Of a stretch of 64,000 nucleotides of DNA, positions 22,791 through 36,249 are shown piece after piece. The DNA lies in the NCBI GenBank assembly GCA_010909165.1, contig VJWM01000126.1:769703-833702 (forward strand). The letters are read 5' to 3'. The notes below the pieces were generated by a model. It was not told the origin of the DNA. It searched no databases and saw nothing but the letters and a program-made list of their open reading frames with translations. Positions within the stretch are counted from its first letter, which is position 1. Every line of letters starts with the position of its first letter. The stretch comes from Anthoceros angustus. Lineage: Eukaryota > Streptophyta > Anthocerotopsida > Anthocerotales > Anthocerotaceae. Position numbers and translations under genes: made by a program.

Positions 22791-24850
22791 GGTCCAGATA
22801 AGGCAGGTACAAACCTAGAAAGTTGCTAAAGAGGACTACATAGGCAAGGTTGTGGATAAATAGGGTATATTAGGAATAGAACATAAATATGTGGGGTAGG
22901 TAGTGTAGGGTGCTTTTATGAGGACGGTGGAAATGGTGCCACATGGCAAGGAATCAACAACGGCCTATATCAAGGAGTTTCACTGTCACTACCAAAGGGC
23001 CATGCAAGCGGGTGTGTGGGGCACTGGCACCTCAAGCCCCAGGGTCCGGAGGAAGAGCTTGTGCATGCGGGAAAGCTAGGGCAAGGACTTGGTGAGAATG
23101 CGGTGCCTATGTGTGTGCAAGGAGAAGGAGGTGTGCGTGCATGGAGTTGTGTGAAGGGATTTGAAGCACAACTGGAAGAGGCAGCGCTGAATTTTGTGCC
23201 TAGGACCTTGCAAGGGAGAGATTTGGGCGCACATAAGGAGTCAGCTGTGAGGACATCAAGTTTGAGCTAGGTGGAGCGGGAGTGAAGAGGAAGTAAGGGA
23301 AAGGGCTGAAGTTGCTCTCTTGGTGGATTTTGTGTGTGGCAGTGAAGAAAGCTCGCAATTGTGTGTGTAGAAACCGAGGTGACAACTAGGTAGAAACGAG
23401 CAAGTGGGTGTGCCCAAGCTTGTCTTGTTTGTGCTTATCTTGAAGGGTGCAAGATGGTGAAAGGCCGCACCTAAGAAGGCAAGCTGGTTGCTAGGGAGCT
23501 GTGGAGAATGCATGCAGATGGTGCTTCCTGCATGTGGAGGCTAGGCACTTGGTGGCATTCGAGATGGTTTCAACTGACAGCCCAACACATCCGGCTGTAT
23601 ATGGAAGGCCGAGGATGACTCGAGGAGGAAGAGGAAGGCATGGAGCAAGATCCGCTCACGGAGACCTTCTGCGGTGGAGGTGTGTGGAGGCGGTAGGGCG
23701 TAAGAATTGACTCACATACATCCGGGGAGGTGTAAGAAGTTGACCCTCGTCCGTGAGGGTGTGAAGTTGACTCCCACGTCGTAGGAGGTGTGAAGTTGAC
23801 CTCACGTCCGTGAGGAGGTGTGAGAGGTGGCCCCACATCCGTAGGATCACCAGGCAGCGACGCGCTGTGAGATGCCGGAGGTAATTGAAGGGGTTGGTAG
23901 CTTGAGCAGTGTGAGCTCGTTGCTGAAAATATTGGGCGTGGGATGGTGTGTGTGAGGAAATTGTGGAGGGATGGAGCGAACCACGGAAGAGCATGGGTCT
24001 CTTCTCCACCAAGCTTAGATTTCATGATGTGGAGTGTGTGGCCTCGGAGGAGCCAAATGGAATAGTGCGGAGCAACGTTATGGAGTCAATGCGCGAGGCA
24101 AGTGGAGGATTTATGGTAGATTGGTTAGGATTTGGAGTGAGAACTCTTAGGATTTTGGCGCTGTGATTGTTTGTTACTCATTGTTAAAATAGGAGATTGG
24201 AGAGTTTTCTAGTGATTGTCATGATGACTGAAAGAGTGGGTAGTGATTTTAATGCTGGCTGGCGGCTATTAGTTTATAAAGTGGTTGAGGAAGAACGAGT
24301 GGAAAATGGGGAGGTGTGGCCAAGGAGGCCTTGTATGAGCCCTATATAAGGGGCAGGTTTTGAAAGAAAAATATCGTCTTGCTGGCTCCCAAACTCAGGT
24401 CCTTTGCTCCTTGTAGAGGATTTAATTGCTAACGCGATTGTCCGTAGAGAGGAGTTTGCGGTGGTCGGAGTGCTTGGCGGAGGGCTCGGCTCCTGCGGGC
24501 GCTCTGGTGTTACCCTTGTGAATGGTTCGTGAAATTGCTTTGCTTTGGGTGTGTGGCGATGCCCAAGGAACTCTCGAGGGTAGACTTGGAAAGACTCACA
24601 GGTTCTCATTGTAGGTGCAAACTCATAGCAACGCCCAAGGAAGAACTTGTTGGCTTGTAGGCGACAGCCCAGGCGGCCGTGAGGGCGAGCTAGGGCCATT
24701 GAGCTAAGGTTAGATTAGGAGGATGAGGAGTTGAGTTGAGGTGAGTGTTGGAGGAGAATGTGGGCTGAATGTTGAGTAAAGGGTAGGTAGAGATTAGGAG
24801 TGAAGAGGCCCAAGTCGGAGCCTAGGAGGTCTCGCTCACGGGCTGCATAA
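22791..24850. other. Gene-poor stretch with short tandem motifs
   Basis: No gene recognised. Around 23700-23840 the phrase GTGAAGTTGAC with variants of CTCACGTCCGTGAGGAGGTG repeats about four times. A TATA-like CCCTATATAAGGGG lies at 24341-24354, which could be an LTR or promoter remnant. Reading frames on the minus strand (about 24274-24699) have no recognisable domain. Confidence 0.45.
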
Positions 24851-25541
24851 GCGTTCAAGACACGGACAAACTATGTGTAAAAAGCGTTCACAATAACGCA
24901 CCCTTTTAAACAAACCTACACATACGCGCATCTTAAGACTATTCAAAAACTGTCAATGGCAAAATTTCATTTCAGTCTGGATGTGGAGTCCACCTCGCTC
25001 ACCCGCACTTCCCTAGAGCTATCGCTATGCAAGGAAACCTCAAATGCCACGTTTGGGATCCGTATGGTCGCTTCTAGAACAAACATCAGCAATCCGCCCT
25101 CCGATTGTTGGCCATCTTATCTTGCGCTCGCGTGCCTTCCTCGCCACATGCGCCCGCGGCGCCTTGACACCTCACGACGACAGACGATGCATCCCGTGGC
25201 GGTCGATACGCGTGATCACGGGTGATCATGATGTTGACACCCGCCATCCGCGGCGTTTGGCCATCCTCACAACCTGACGCATGTCATTGCATGCACATCC
25301 ATCATGCATGCCCATCGTGTGTGCATGTCCATAAGCGGGCATACATGCCATATTCATGCACATACATGCACCCACATACCCCTTCACATGTCATTTCATC
25401 GGTGGCATGGCGGTGCGCCATCGTCGCATAGCGTTCAAGACACACGGACAAACTATGTGTAAAACGTTCACAATAACCCGCACCCAAACAAACCTACACA
25501 TGCAAAGCGCATCTTAAGACTATTCAAAAACTGTCAATGGC
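24851..25541. repeat. Left flanking repeat X-Y-X of the gypsy remnant
   Basis: A roughly 110-bp segment X (24851-24960, starting GCGTTCAAGACAC and ending AACTGTCAATGGC) recurs at 25431-25541. Between them lies segment Y (about 24961-25410), which is also found at 33121-33561 in the same orientation. Y carries recurrent CATGCATGCCCATCG-type words and GTGATCACGGGTGATCATG. Y on both sides of a gypsy-type coding region suggests LTRs, but X is missing from the right copy, so exact LTR borders are not resolved. Confidence 0.8.
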
Positions 25542-28500
25542 CCCCCTGCCCAAGTAGCGGCTGCCATTGCCTGCTGAAGTAGCACTTGGGCATCATATCC
25601 CATAAAACCTTCTATAGAAACGCCGAAACATACTATCTTGAAGTTGGGGCTGAGAAGGGCACTCATACTGCGGCCCTGGGCCAATAAAGCTGCCACCGCC
25701 TCTCTTGGGGGGTATTCGATCCACTTGTGCCTTCCCGCCGCCGTTCTCGCTCGATGGCGAGCCATAAGTTCTTCTTCCTCATCATCAGCTAAGCTCGTTT
25801 AACTCGCCATCCGTGGCCCATTCAAGCCATTCATAGTCGCTTTCGCACTGGTGCGTAAATAATCACCGACGTTGTGGTTGAGCAAGTACCAAGACTCGGT
25901 AGGCTCATCCCATTCTAGAATTCTCGTCTAAGCAAACAGCGGTAAAAAGCTCTGGGTAGCCTATGGCGTCATCCCCGCTTTCTCCCGATGTAAATGACTA
26001 AGCCACACCTTCAAATCACAAACTGCGGTGTTTCTCCTGCTTATACATCAAAACCCTTCCTTGGGCGGTGATCAAACACCGATGCATAAAGAGGTGATGC
26101 TCCAATTTGCGAAATGCCCTTCATGTAGCTAGTCCACACGCGCCTATTCATTCCCTCGCAAGTTCAAACAAATCCTTGTGGTCATATGGAAAATTTTCGA
26201 CCTTGCAAGTCTCATGATGAGACTCACAGAAAAATGCCTGTAATTGGAATGTCTCCGGGTTTGCTGTGCCTGATATTTGCGAACCGGGAGTACGCCACTT
26301 ATCTTCCCATGGCCGCTCGAAATTGGGGCACACTATGATGCATCCTGCGGTGTCTTACATGTGTGATCCGCCTTGATCCATTGTCACACCTCTACACACA
26401 CCACAGCCTCCCGGCCGGGTCACAGTCACAATTCTCACCCGCCCGCCAAAGATGCGGTGAAGACTTGTTAGTGGCTTTTTCACGAGCCAACCTGGTGTCG
26501 GCCAACTCACCTGAACAACCGGCTCACAAGGCGCGATTGTCGTGACAAGGCTCTCAACTACCAGGTTGTGAGCTTGTCTCTTCCCGAATCGAAGCGACCT
26601 CAATCCAGATGACCAACAAATCACCTTGATGCGATGCCACGCGCGATCCGTTCCTCATGATGCCGATGCTTCGCCGTGCCTGCGCCTGATGACCTCCTAT
26701 CGCCAACGCCGCCCACCTTGTGTTTCAATTTGCACGATGCTTAGTTTGCGCCTGTCCCATCATGTGCGCCTCAATGCCTTAGTGCGGAACCTCTCGGCTA
26801 TTTCTACACCGATAACCTAACCCTTTGAACAAGTATGACCCCATTTCTGTAGGGCTTCAAACACTCATCTCGTTGTATTGCCATCATCCAAAACATCTAC
26901 CCCACTCATGCTCGTTGCCCGCTGCCGCGAACGGGCGCTGTACGTAGACCCTATTGGGTCGTGGTTGGCGAACTTGCAACATTCATGAGGCACCCACCGC
27001 CCCCACCACTTGATTTGCTTGTGGATGAGCACACCGTGAACCATTCACCGTCCGGAATTGTTCGAGTGGCGGCCGCAAGAAAACGTGATACCCTCCGCTG
27101 CATTTGTCACAAAGCAACATCACCGTGATCGCGAACGTGACCGCAGAACTCACAAGGCAGATCAATCGGTGGTTTCCATGCTGCTTGCGCTCTTGTGTCG
27201 AGATTGGGCACGGTGCCGTGTGCATGCTCTTTGCACCGACGCCCATCTTGCCCTTCCAACTCAATCACCCTTGCTCACCGACGTGGACTACTCGCAGGAT
27301 CAAACGGCTCACATCTAAAGTAGTTGAGGGTCGATGCAGTAAACGTCGCCGCCTCAAACTTCCTTGCTTTGGGTTTCGATCCTCCCGTGAATGCATATCA
27401 AGTTGGTCCCGATGTTGGGCTATAGCAAGATTATCCATGGCCATCACACGTTGAAAGAGCTTGCTCTTGCTTGCACCGACAAACATCCCATAGGATCCGT
27501 GCCGCCCACGGCTTGGAGTAAGTGTCGCCACTATGTTGTTGGCATGATTGCATTTCGCCAAACATGATGTAGTAGGATGAAGTTACTGCCGCTTACACCC
27601 GATTCGATATCCTAGAGCTACATAAGGCAATAGCTCGTCCCCAAAGAATCGGGTTCTATCTCCATACAATATTTGCAGAGAGTCCTTGAAGGTTCGGACT
27701 AAACGCCCGCCAACCCATCGCTGGGTGATCCGGGAGGTTCGCGTGATCTATCGTTCGATCCAGGCTTGAAACTCTCCTCGAAACTCATTGCCTTGGTCCT
27801 TAACACCAAAGACATGACAGAGAACACATTGCAAAACGCCCGCGGTATATATTGCGAACTCGAGGCGTAAAGGCCAACTCCACCCACTTCGAAATGTTCG
27901 ATCATCAACATACAATGTCTCTGCTCGCCGTGACTGGTAGTTCGGCAGATCAAGACCATCAAGATGTCGAAGCACGTGCAACACCACATCTTGGAGAATG
28001 CCTCTTATCGCATCACACGCGCACATTTGGCCACCACCTTTTCAACGCTCGATACCCACCGAAAAGTACGCATTTTCAACATATGATGAGTCTTCACTCC
28101 AAAGTGGCCAAGCGTGACATGTACCTTGGTCACCAATTGCCTCCTTCTCCTATGGGTGGTACTTCCTTGAGCACTCCACGATCCGTGACCCACACCTTAC
28201 CGCTTTCAAGTGTAACGCGATTTTCCGTTGTAGTTTTTGCGTGAGGCATGTGGACTGTCCATCCTGTAGCGTTGATAGCTTGCTCATTCTTCCATATGTC
28301 TCTTCCTCCATTGCCTTCCATCTTCCCTGGAGACATTAGGCCATGTAATAACCGGGGCATGCTTTGAATGAGTTTAAAGTCCCGCCTTGCTCCACACATC
28401 TCCTTTGTCGCACATTGGGTTTCTACCGAGACCGTGGCATTGAGATGCACTTTACCCGCTCGCACAATCGCATGTCATATTCGACAAGAAAAGCCCATCG

Positions 28501-31500
28501 GGCAAGTTTTCCACTCATATTTGTCATCAGCCGGTGAAGGCTGATGATCCGTGATGTTGAAAGCTCCGACCAACAAATACACTCGAAATGTAAAACCGCC
28601 CAAACCGCAGCTGTGCATTCCCCTTCATACGATGAGTAGTTTGCTTCCAGCATTGTTGGACCTACTTGCATATGCGACAACTCGCTCCTTTCCTTCTTCA
28701 CCGGCCAGATACCAAGACCAGCCACTCCAGTATATAAGACAAATGGCTTATCAAAATCAGCCTTTTGAGCATTGGCCTTCCGCTTGGTTCTTCAACTCCA
28801 AGCCTTCCTGCTTGTCCCCATCGCCAAGGCACTCCCTTCTTGAGCAATTCATACAAGTTTGCATATGTCGCTCATATTTCGGACAAACCATAGTAATTGA
28901 CAAGTCCCAAATGCCCTTAAAGAATGTCTCTAGGCCGGGCATGAGATCAATTGCCCGCACCTTGGCCACCGAGGCAACACCCCACCGAACTATCTTATGC
29001 CCTGTACTCTATCTCCTTGTAAGCAAACTTGCATTTCTTTGGGTGTGCCTTCAACTCGATTTGGCCAATCTTTGCAGAAATCTCAAGGTGTTGGAGATGT
29101 TCTTCCAGTCACATCGAACACTAAGATGTCATCGATGTAACATCTTACAAACGATCCCCTCAGAATTCCAAATCACCACCCCGAAAATAAATGGATGCGT
29201 TTTCAAACCAAATGGCATTGTTTCCCACTCCCACACCTGGTCCTTACCCCAAAACGGTCTTGCACTTGTCTCTTTCTTCGATGACTATTTGATTGAATCG
29301 ACCGAAATCCAATGTAGTGAAATACTTGGCCTCCCAATGGCATCAAAGATTTCATCCTGGCATGGGATATCGCTCCATGGGTGTCACCTCATTCAAAGCA
29401 CGATAGTCTCCACACATCCTTCCGCTGCTCCATTCGCCATTCTCGTCCTTTTAAGAATACAGCTTGCCGCAAAGATATTGCGGTGGTAGACTGATTAGTC
29501 CAGCCGCCACTCCTTGCATCTCTATCCACAATGTCCCACTCCATGGGACTCAATGCTTTCGTCAAACATCGGTTCATTGTGGTGATCTTGAACTTGATAC
29601 GATATCATCATTCAAAACGCGAAGGTGTGCCGATTCCGCAAAGATATCCCGAATCTTCTCGTTGATCGACTTCTTCTAACTCTTCGCATATCTGCCACTC
29701 ATGTGTTGAGTTTACTGCTGTTCTCTTGTCGCCACGCATCCGTATGACCTCCTTTGTGCCAGATTGGAAACTCGCCTTCTTCGATAGCGCATATCACCTC
29801 CGCCTTGCACATATCTATTTGTGTGGCGGACCCACGTTCAACACCCATTGCAGGTGGATCAAACGCTTGACCCAAAGAACTTGCATCGATATGAAATGCC
29901 CGCGTGATGGTCCGTCGCATCAAACCCCATGGCCTTTCGGCTCCATCACGTGGGCTCACCTCATTTCCAGCGAGATCCACCACGGTGCCCCCGCCTCCGA
30001 AGGCATAAGATTGGGCGCCTTACAGTGTGGGCCAGCCCTTCGGCTTCCCAACCTTATTTACGGAAATCGTGGAGGTTTGTCCATCTTCCGCACGTGATGC
30101 CCGCCTCTTCTAAGATGTCATCCACATATTGTTTTCCGGGTTTGGTCAACTCACGGTTGCTCGAGAACCTCTACACGTCACGTTTGTCCAAAAACCGCCC
30201 GGTGGGCATATGAGCCCGCTTTGCAGCATCAATAATGAATTCCTCTCCTATCCAACCTCGAGCTGCTCGTAGCCTCCTCACATGTTCACGCTTTATCGAA
30301 TGCTCCGCATTTTTCCGACGCAGCCAAGTGGGATTGATTGAAACTTCCTTCGTAATCCTGACACGCCCACTTCCACACCGTCCACAACCGCCCTCGAAAG
30401 CCCATTCCCATCCTGTAAAGATATCGACCGGGCACTGACCGCTTCCGCTGCTTCCTACCAATCGACATCATGGGGTAACTCGCTCGACATCCCTTCACCG
30501 CCTCCATGCTTAGTAGTCCGGATACCCTTTGCATCCCGATAATCCTAGATTTGGCTCGCAGCGTGCCTTCTCGCCCACTTCAACACACGTGTATTTCCTC
30601 ACCGTATTCCACTCTTCAATACCGCTCAAGCTTCAAGCCATCGATCCCCGAACACGCTCCATGAGGTGTATACTCGCCAGTTGCCACCGAATCACATCCG
30701 TATTGATCCTTAAAGCGGTACGGCTCCCAACTGGCAAACATTTTTCGGACACACGGTGGCCCGCCACACCTTCGCTTTGTCGGGTGAGCTCCCAAAGCTT
30801 TCGACAAGGGGTTTTTTTACATCATACACCCACGCTTTGACGCCTCCTGCTCCTCTTCCACGAGTTCGAGTTTCTTCCACACCACTTGTGCACAATGTCG
30901 CCAGAGCCGTGAATGCAATCATGCTCTCTCGATGTCGCCTCATATCAAGCGGATCCCGGCCACTTGTGTGAAGTCCCCATCCCGCCACCGCGGCCTATAA
31001 AATGCTCGAGTAACGGATCTACCCCCATTGCCGGCCGCGTGGCATCATCCCCAAGTAGCATCGTAATTCCTTGCGTTAGACACCAAGCAATGAACTTCGA
31101 TGAGGCATCTTCCCGGCTTGAACTCTATGGCTCACGGTCATTCCCATCACGTTCCTTGGTTCCCGCAGATGTGGTAATGTGCACTTCACATGGCTTAAGC
31201 TTATCCGATAGCTGAGAGCCTTCTGTACCCGTGCCCCAACACTGGGTCCGCTGTATCCACCAACACATGGGGGCAAAGCCGTTGACCGTTACCTCCCGAC
31301 CTTGATTATTGACCATGGCAATGCCTCCTTTGCCCCGTGCTTGGCTTGAGTGATCCCCGTGGCCGACGCATCATCCCATCGCGCCCGGACTCCTTTTGTA
31401 TCCAGCCTTCATGGCTCGCTTAAACGCGTCTTGACTCCCGTGATCACGAAGCTCATCACGGCACATCCATCACCTTCTCGAGCATAAGTTCAGACCGGGT

Positions 31501-33120
31501 GATTTCTCTCAGACGTCCTGTTCCTCCCGGTCTTCTTCATCGCCTAAAGGATTTGGGCATCTTGAGTGATTCCTTTCCTCACCCTTCTTTCTTCGCACTG
31601 CTCCCGTGTCACGCTTAGTCCGCTCATCCTCGTGGCCATTGGCCATTAGCGCATACACCTCGGATCCGAATCATAATCCTCGTGATAGCAACCGAGCTTC
31701 TGCTTACACTCATGGCTAGCTTTTCTTGCACTGTGCACCTCATCGAGCCGCTGGTGTACCTCTGATTTTGCCTTGGCAAGACATCCGCTCCACAACCCCT
31801 TTGGCTTAAATTCGGATGAGCTGCCGCCCGTATGTCCGGTTTTGGCACACGTTCGCATTGCTCCTTCTCCTTCCCCCAACCCGATACTCACACTGAGGCC
31901 TTGCGGCCCCCCAAGACATTTCACCGTGGCGTGGTGGCTGTTGTGTTCCTTGGGGAATTCATGTGTTCACTGAGTGTGGCCATTAGTTCTTCCTTGAAAC
32001 CTTGGGTTGTTCATGGCATCTCTCCTCTCACCGCATTGTGCTCCCAAGCACTTGTCACCGCGTCGCCTTCATGACCCGCTCGGCCATCTCATAGGCTTGT
32101 TCTAGCTCGTAGTCGGCACCATGCATCATGTGCAGGAAATTAGCAATCACTCTTCTTTGTCTTCCCAAGATGTAGATCTGGGCGGCTTCCCGCATCGTCT
32201 TCACACGCGTGTCTTTCACCAATTGCCTCAGCCTCAAATAGGCGGATCCGAGAGGTTCGATGGCTTGATGGTGAACTCGACAACTCCCGAATCTTCTCTA
32301 TAGAGGCTACGGAAACATTTCCGAATTTGGAGAACATTTCGCTCACGTATGTGATGGCATCGCCAGTGAACTGGACGACTCCTCTCCATCTCAACATCTT
32401 CTTGGCCATTCTTGCCCCGCGAGCCCGCGATCCTCGCAAGATCTCGATCCTTGCGCCGGTAGCAAGTCGGCCTCTCCGCAAGAAACGTGCTCATCTTCCT
32501 TAGTGCCATTTGGAATTGACTTGTACTTGAGCACCATCTCATCGATTGCCCACCTGAACTTTTCCTCAAAATCAGCCAACGACATGCTGCCATGTCTGCC
32601 GGTGAACACATCATTTTTACTAGGCGCTATCTCGTATTCCATTCCGACTCCACTACCACTCTCTTCAAATGCTATGGATCGGATGGGACTATACACCCTC
32701 TCAATCTGACCACTTGGCTTATGGACTGAGGATATGTGACGAGCCTGAGTAGGAGTAAACTCGTTGTCCACCTGCATCGCAAAACACCATTACCTTACTA
32801 ATCCCTTCCTCCGCGAGAAACTATGTATGGCATGTCATCAAAGTTAGTGTTGGCTCCTTCCGTCAATCGCCCAACCATGAGAGTCATCAATCACTTCATC
32901 CCACAACCTCCGCCACAAATATGCGGGTTCTAGTTCGCCAAATGCAAAATGGACCGACCATAAAACAACACCGAGTAGTCTACAGACCCTCATCTTCACC
33001 ATGGACTTATCTCAGTTCCACTCCCTCCGTGATGTCCTTGAGTTCCCTTCACAAAGACCGCCTCGCTAAGCCGTTATCACCTTGCTTGCACGCCACCGCG
33101 ATCCAAATTAAGGGACTGTG
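25542..33120 (-). mobile_element. Decayed Ty3/gypsy LTR retrotransposon, internal region
   Basis: Gypsy-type protein fragments appear in the right order on the minus strand but in shifting frames. A gag-like segment lies at about 32060-32780 (SLADFEEKFRWAIDEMVLKY; later DTRVKTMREAAQIYILGRQ). The reverse-transcriptase catalytic box YIDDILVF is at 29129-29140 and just left of it. An RNase H/connection segment (NYSSYEGECTAAVWAVLHF, GKLARWAFLVEYD) lies at about 28480-28640, and integrase-region remnants reach about 27000. The order gag-RT-RNase H-integrase marks Ty3/gypsy, not Copia. Frequent stops and frame changes mean it is not functional. Segment Y repeats flank it. Confidence 0.85.
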
Positions 33121-33561
33121 CAAAATTTCATTTGCGGATGTGAGTCCAACCGCTCACCAAGACTTAGAGCTATCGCTGCAAGGAAACCTCAAATGCCACG
33201 TTTGGGATCCGTATGGTCGCTTCTAGAACAAACATTAATCCGCCTCCGCTCCGATTGTTGGCCATCTTATCTTGCCTAAGTGCCGGCGTTTTCCTCGCCA
33301 CACCGCTGGCGCCTTGACACCTCCTCGACGGACGATGCCTCCCGTAACGCGATTCCCGCATCGCCGTGATCACGGGTGATCATGATGTTGACACCCGCCA
33401 TCCACGCGCGTAGGCCATCCTCACAACCTCTGACGCATGTCATTGCATGCCTTCCATCATGCATGCCCATCGTGCTTGCATGTCCATGATACATGCCATA
33501 TTCATGACACATACATGCACCCACATACCTTTCACATGTCATTTTATCAGGTGGTGGCATG
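33121..33561. repeat. Right flanking repeat Y of the gypsy remnant (probable LTR)
   Basis: Direct repeat of 24961-25410, with scattered small indels but long identical blocks around CGTTTGGGATCCGTATGG and GATCATGATGTTGACACC. On the minus strand this is the upstream side of the gypsy coding region, hence the probable 5' LTR. Beyond 33561 similarity to the left side ends. Confidence 0.8.
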
Positions 33562-34700
33562 ACAGTCCCAACTGCACTCAAACCGAGAAGCTGGCTAAGG
33601 TCTCAAAATCACGGGTGGAGGTCGCGGCTACATGTAGGGGGTCCCTATGTGTGGGCGATGGACCCTGGCCAGAGGTGGGACCTAATCGAGGATGTCGCTA
33701 GTAGGTCCGTGAGCTGAGATCCCACGGCTGAGGGTGTGTGGACGCCCACAGGAGTTTTGTGGGCGCGCCAAAGTTGTAGTGGAGCGCCAGGCCCCGAAGC
33801 TGAGAGAGGCCTTGAACTAGGGCGAGTAATCTATGTCACCGCCAGTGCAACCTACCGTGGTAGGATGCGCCTCTGCCGTTGGGATAGGTGTCTCCTCCTC
33901 ACGAGGGAATGAGGTGTGGCCGCCCACCGCTGCTGGATCTCCTACAACTCTCCACAAGTGGTAGGAGGGGTAGGCCCTACAATTGTTTGTTGGTTGTAGG
34001 TCCCGAGGCGGCGATTCGATGGAGGCCGTAGCAGGAGCCGCGCGTCTTTGCCGAGTGGTGGTTGAGGATGTGCCAATTGTGGGAAGGCGATGGAAAGGAA
34101 TAGTGGAAGATCACGGGTGGTGAAGTCGCTGCAACGTGAGGGGGTCCCACGTGTGTAGCTCCCGACATCAGCCGTAGAGTGTGGACCTATAGTCGAGGGG
34201 TGTTTGTAGGTCTAGAAGCGGTGATTGACGAAAGACTCTGGAGGCGTGGTTGCTATCTCAGGAGTGAGTTGAGGTTGCTCCACTGTGTGAGGGAGCTTGG
34301 GGTGTGAAGAGGTGTGTGGTTTGTGCCTTGGATGCTGGACCGACAAACAAGAGTCTCATGGGACGAAACCTATTGTATAGCGACAAGGATAAGTGTGGTC
34401 ACTAGAGGGTGAATCCTGAGATCCGCCTCCCACAACCAAGCACCAACTAACGTCGTCCCCATTTCTTCGTGCCCATGGTGATGCTCAATTGTTTGATGCT
34501 CCTTCTCTTCCAAATGTCTAACTTCAAGACGGTCGCTAGTGCCCTTGCATCACAGGTGTATATCAGCCAGGCTGGGATGTATGTGCACCGGCCCACCCTC
34601 CTCCTCACATGCCGCAGTTCTGCAGCCTGCAGCCATAGCATGTGCGGGGCAGCAGTGGAGGAGGGTTCCACGGTCTCCACCGAGCTCACCCGATCCTAAT
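33562..34700. other. Gene-poor stretch
   Basis: No gene recognised. The sequence is G-rich with loosely repeated words such as GGGGTCCC and GTAGGTC. It resembles the style of the 22.8-24.8 kb region and may be repeat-derived. Confidence 0.4.
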
Positions 34701-35205
34701 ATGTGGAGCGAGTTGTTTTACAGGTCTTATGACCCCAAGAAGCCAATGCATCCTTTGTCATACGAGGAGCTTGATGCGCTGTTGCAACATGCGGAGGACC
34801 ACAACGACCTCATCTACCACATAGAGAACTACCCCTTGGACTTTGAAGTTCTTTTTCGACGAGGAACGTGTCGCAGTATTTGACCGACTCGACTTACATC
34901 GCGAGAGTGCCTTCCAGAAGCTGGAAGCGCACTATTTCATGCATTCTCATTTTGATGGGTGGCCATTGGGTCCTAACGATCACTGCGAGGCCTCGCGGTC
35001 CAAGCACCCGGAGTCACTGGAGGACTTCAAGCTGTGGATGGCCAAGTTTCACTCCGACGGCTTGACTCACAGGCTGCACGGCTGGCCTCGATGCTATCGC
35101 CCCCTCCTGGATTTCATCTCAACGTCTTCTACGAATTGGACGCACGCCAACCATGACTTGTGGGAGGAGATGAACGACCTCTACATCATCGAGGACAGGG
35201 GTTAG
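34701..35205 (+). pseudogene. Unknown ORF broken by one frameshift
   Basis: From ATG 34701 a frame (starting MWSELFYRSYDPKKPMHPLS, followed by an acidic helical segment) runs to about 34850, where the sequence continues sensibly in the next frame (FFDEERVAVFDRLDLHRES) and ends at TAG 35205. Joined, it would be about 167 residues, charged and rich in His, Asp and Trp. The break falls at a run of Ts (GTTCTTTTTCG), so a lost or gained T is likely. I do not recognise the family. It sits between repeats and could be a captured host fragment or repeat-borne gene. Confidence 0.4.
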
Positions 35206-35404
35206 GACTGGTGGTCATGTGCTTTAGGCACCGTGGAGCAGGGGTTTTGTTAGGACTTGATTTAGGAGGCCTTCACGGTTTAGATTTGTAGGTTTCATCA
35301 TATCCCGCTTCCCACAGTTTTGACTTGACCAATTTTTGACGCTTCCCTCCGTGGTTTATTCCCACCCCTCGGCCAGATATCTGTGCTCACATTTTTGAAC
35401 TTGG

Positions 35405-36240
35405 CCCTCGAACACGATAATTTTTGAAGGGGGGGATATACTGACCCCCTTCGGCCGAGACAGCACCCCCTTGTCACGAAGAACACCTTACCTAGAACAG
35501 CATATGTGCCCTACTTTGATAATGCACACACCCTTTCTGAGGCCATACCTTTGATAAAAGATGCACTTTCAAGTCTACACCCGAGAACTGGAGCACAAGA
35601 GGGTGTGGGCCCGCTTATGCTTTAGTAGAATGCATAGAGGCTGCCATTTCATATGTTTATTACAACCGAAAACTTTTACTTTCAAGTGGTGGAACACAAT
35701 GAAAACAACTTGTATTTAGGGAGTCTCAATGGTCGTGAGAACATTGCAACAAACAATCGCTAAAGGAGGAAGTGGTCATCATCGACAATAGTCATTCAAG
35801 AGTGCGGCCGGGCGACTCATCCATGCCTTGCGCCGAAATCGAGCCAAGTACCACCGCCATATTCCGGAGGCGGTCCATATCCTCCGCCTCGTTGTCGTTC
35901 TCCATTGCTTGCCTGCCTTCAATAGTATCATTCTTGGGCCTGCCCCCGACGGTGTCGATCACACACAAAGATCTAGGTCTCACGACCTCATCCAAAAGGT
36001 CGCCACCGTGTGGTCTTCAACCTTCCGCACTCAATGCAACCACTTGGGCTTTAAGGCAATGCCAACGTCCTTAAAATGAACAAAGTTAGTTGCCCATGCG
36101 CCCATGCAAGCATCCTTAAAATCAACAAAATTGAATTGTTGAGGAGGCACGAGGTTTGAATACGAAACCTATTCGTTACTACACTTATTTCCCAAACACT
36201 AGACCAATCAGTACTTGTTAATTGAGGCGCTAAATATTTA
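35405..36240 (-). mobile_element. A arm of the composite repeat family, inverted copy
   Basis: This segment is the reverse complement of the A arms at about 38410-39264 and 44600-45356. It begins with the family terminus AACACGATAATTTTTGAAGG (35409 on) and contains ACCCCCTT and AAGGGGG blocks near the end. It carries the conserved leftward ORF described at 35792-35995. It abuts an inverted copy of the GGCGCC array at 36250, so the order array-A is kept on the minus strand. Confidence 0.8.
35792..35995 (-). CDS. A-arm ORF C-terminal part, repeat-family protein of unknown function
   Basis: A minus-strand frame ends in a conserved tail (EDMDRLRNMAVVLGSISAQG, then MDESPGRTLE and stop). The same tail appears in the A arm at 44700-44960 (EDMDRLRNLMVVLDLVSAQG, then IDESLGRTLE and stop) and, broken by a frameshift, at 38651-38880. 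Conservation of frame and stop among copies shows that the repeat family once encoded this protein. No known domain is recognised. The upstream part is acidic (ENDNEAEDMD). Confidence 0.6.
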   Translation of the reverse strand: MDEVVRPRSLCVIDTVGGRPKNDTIEGRQAMENDNEAEDMDRLRNMAVVLGSISAQGMDESPGRTLE

Positions 36241-36249
36241 TTTTGAAAA

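Noticed and set aside
24274-24699. A 141-codon minus frame
   Set aside because: No recognisable domain, biased composition, surrounded by repeat-like DNA and not supported by splice signals.
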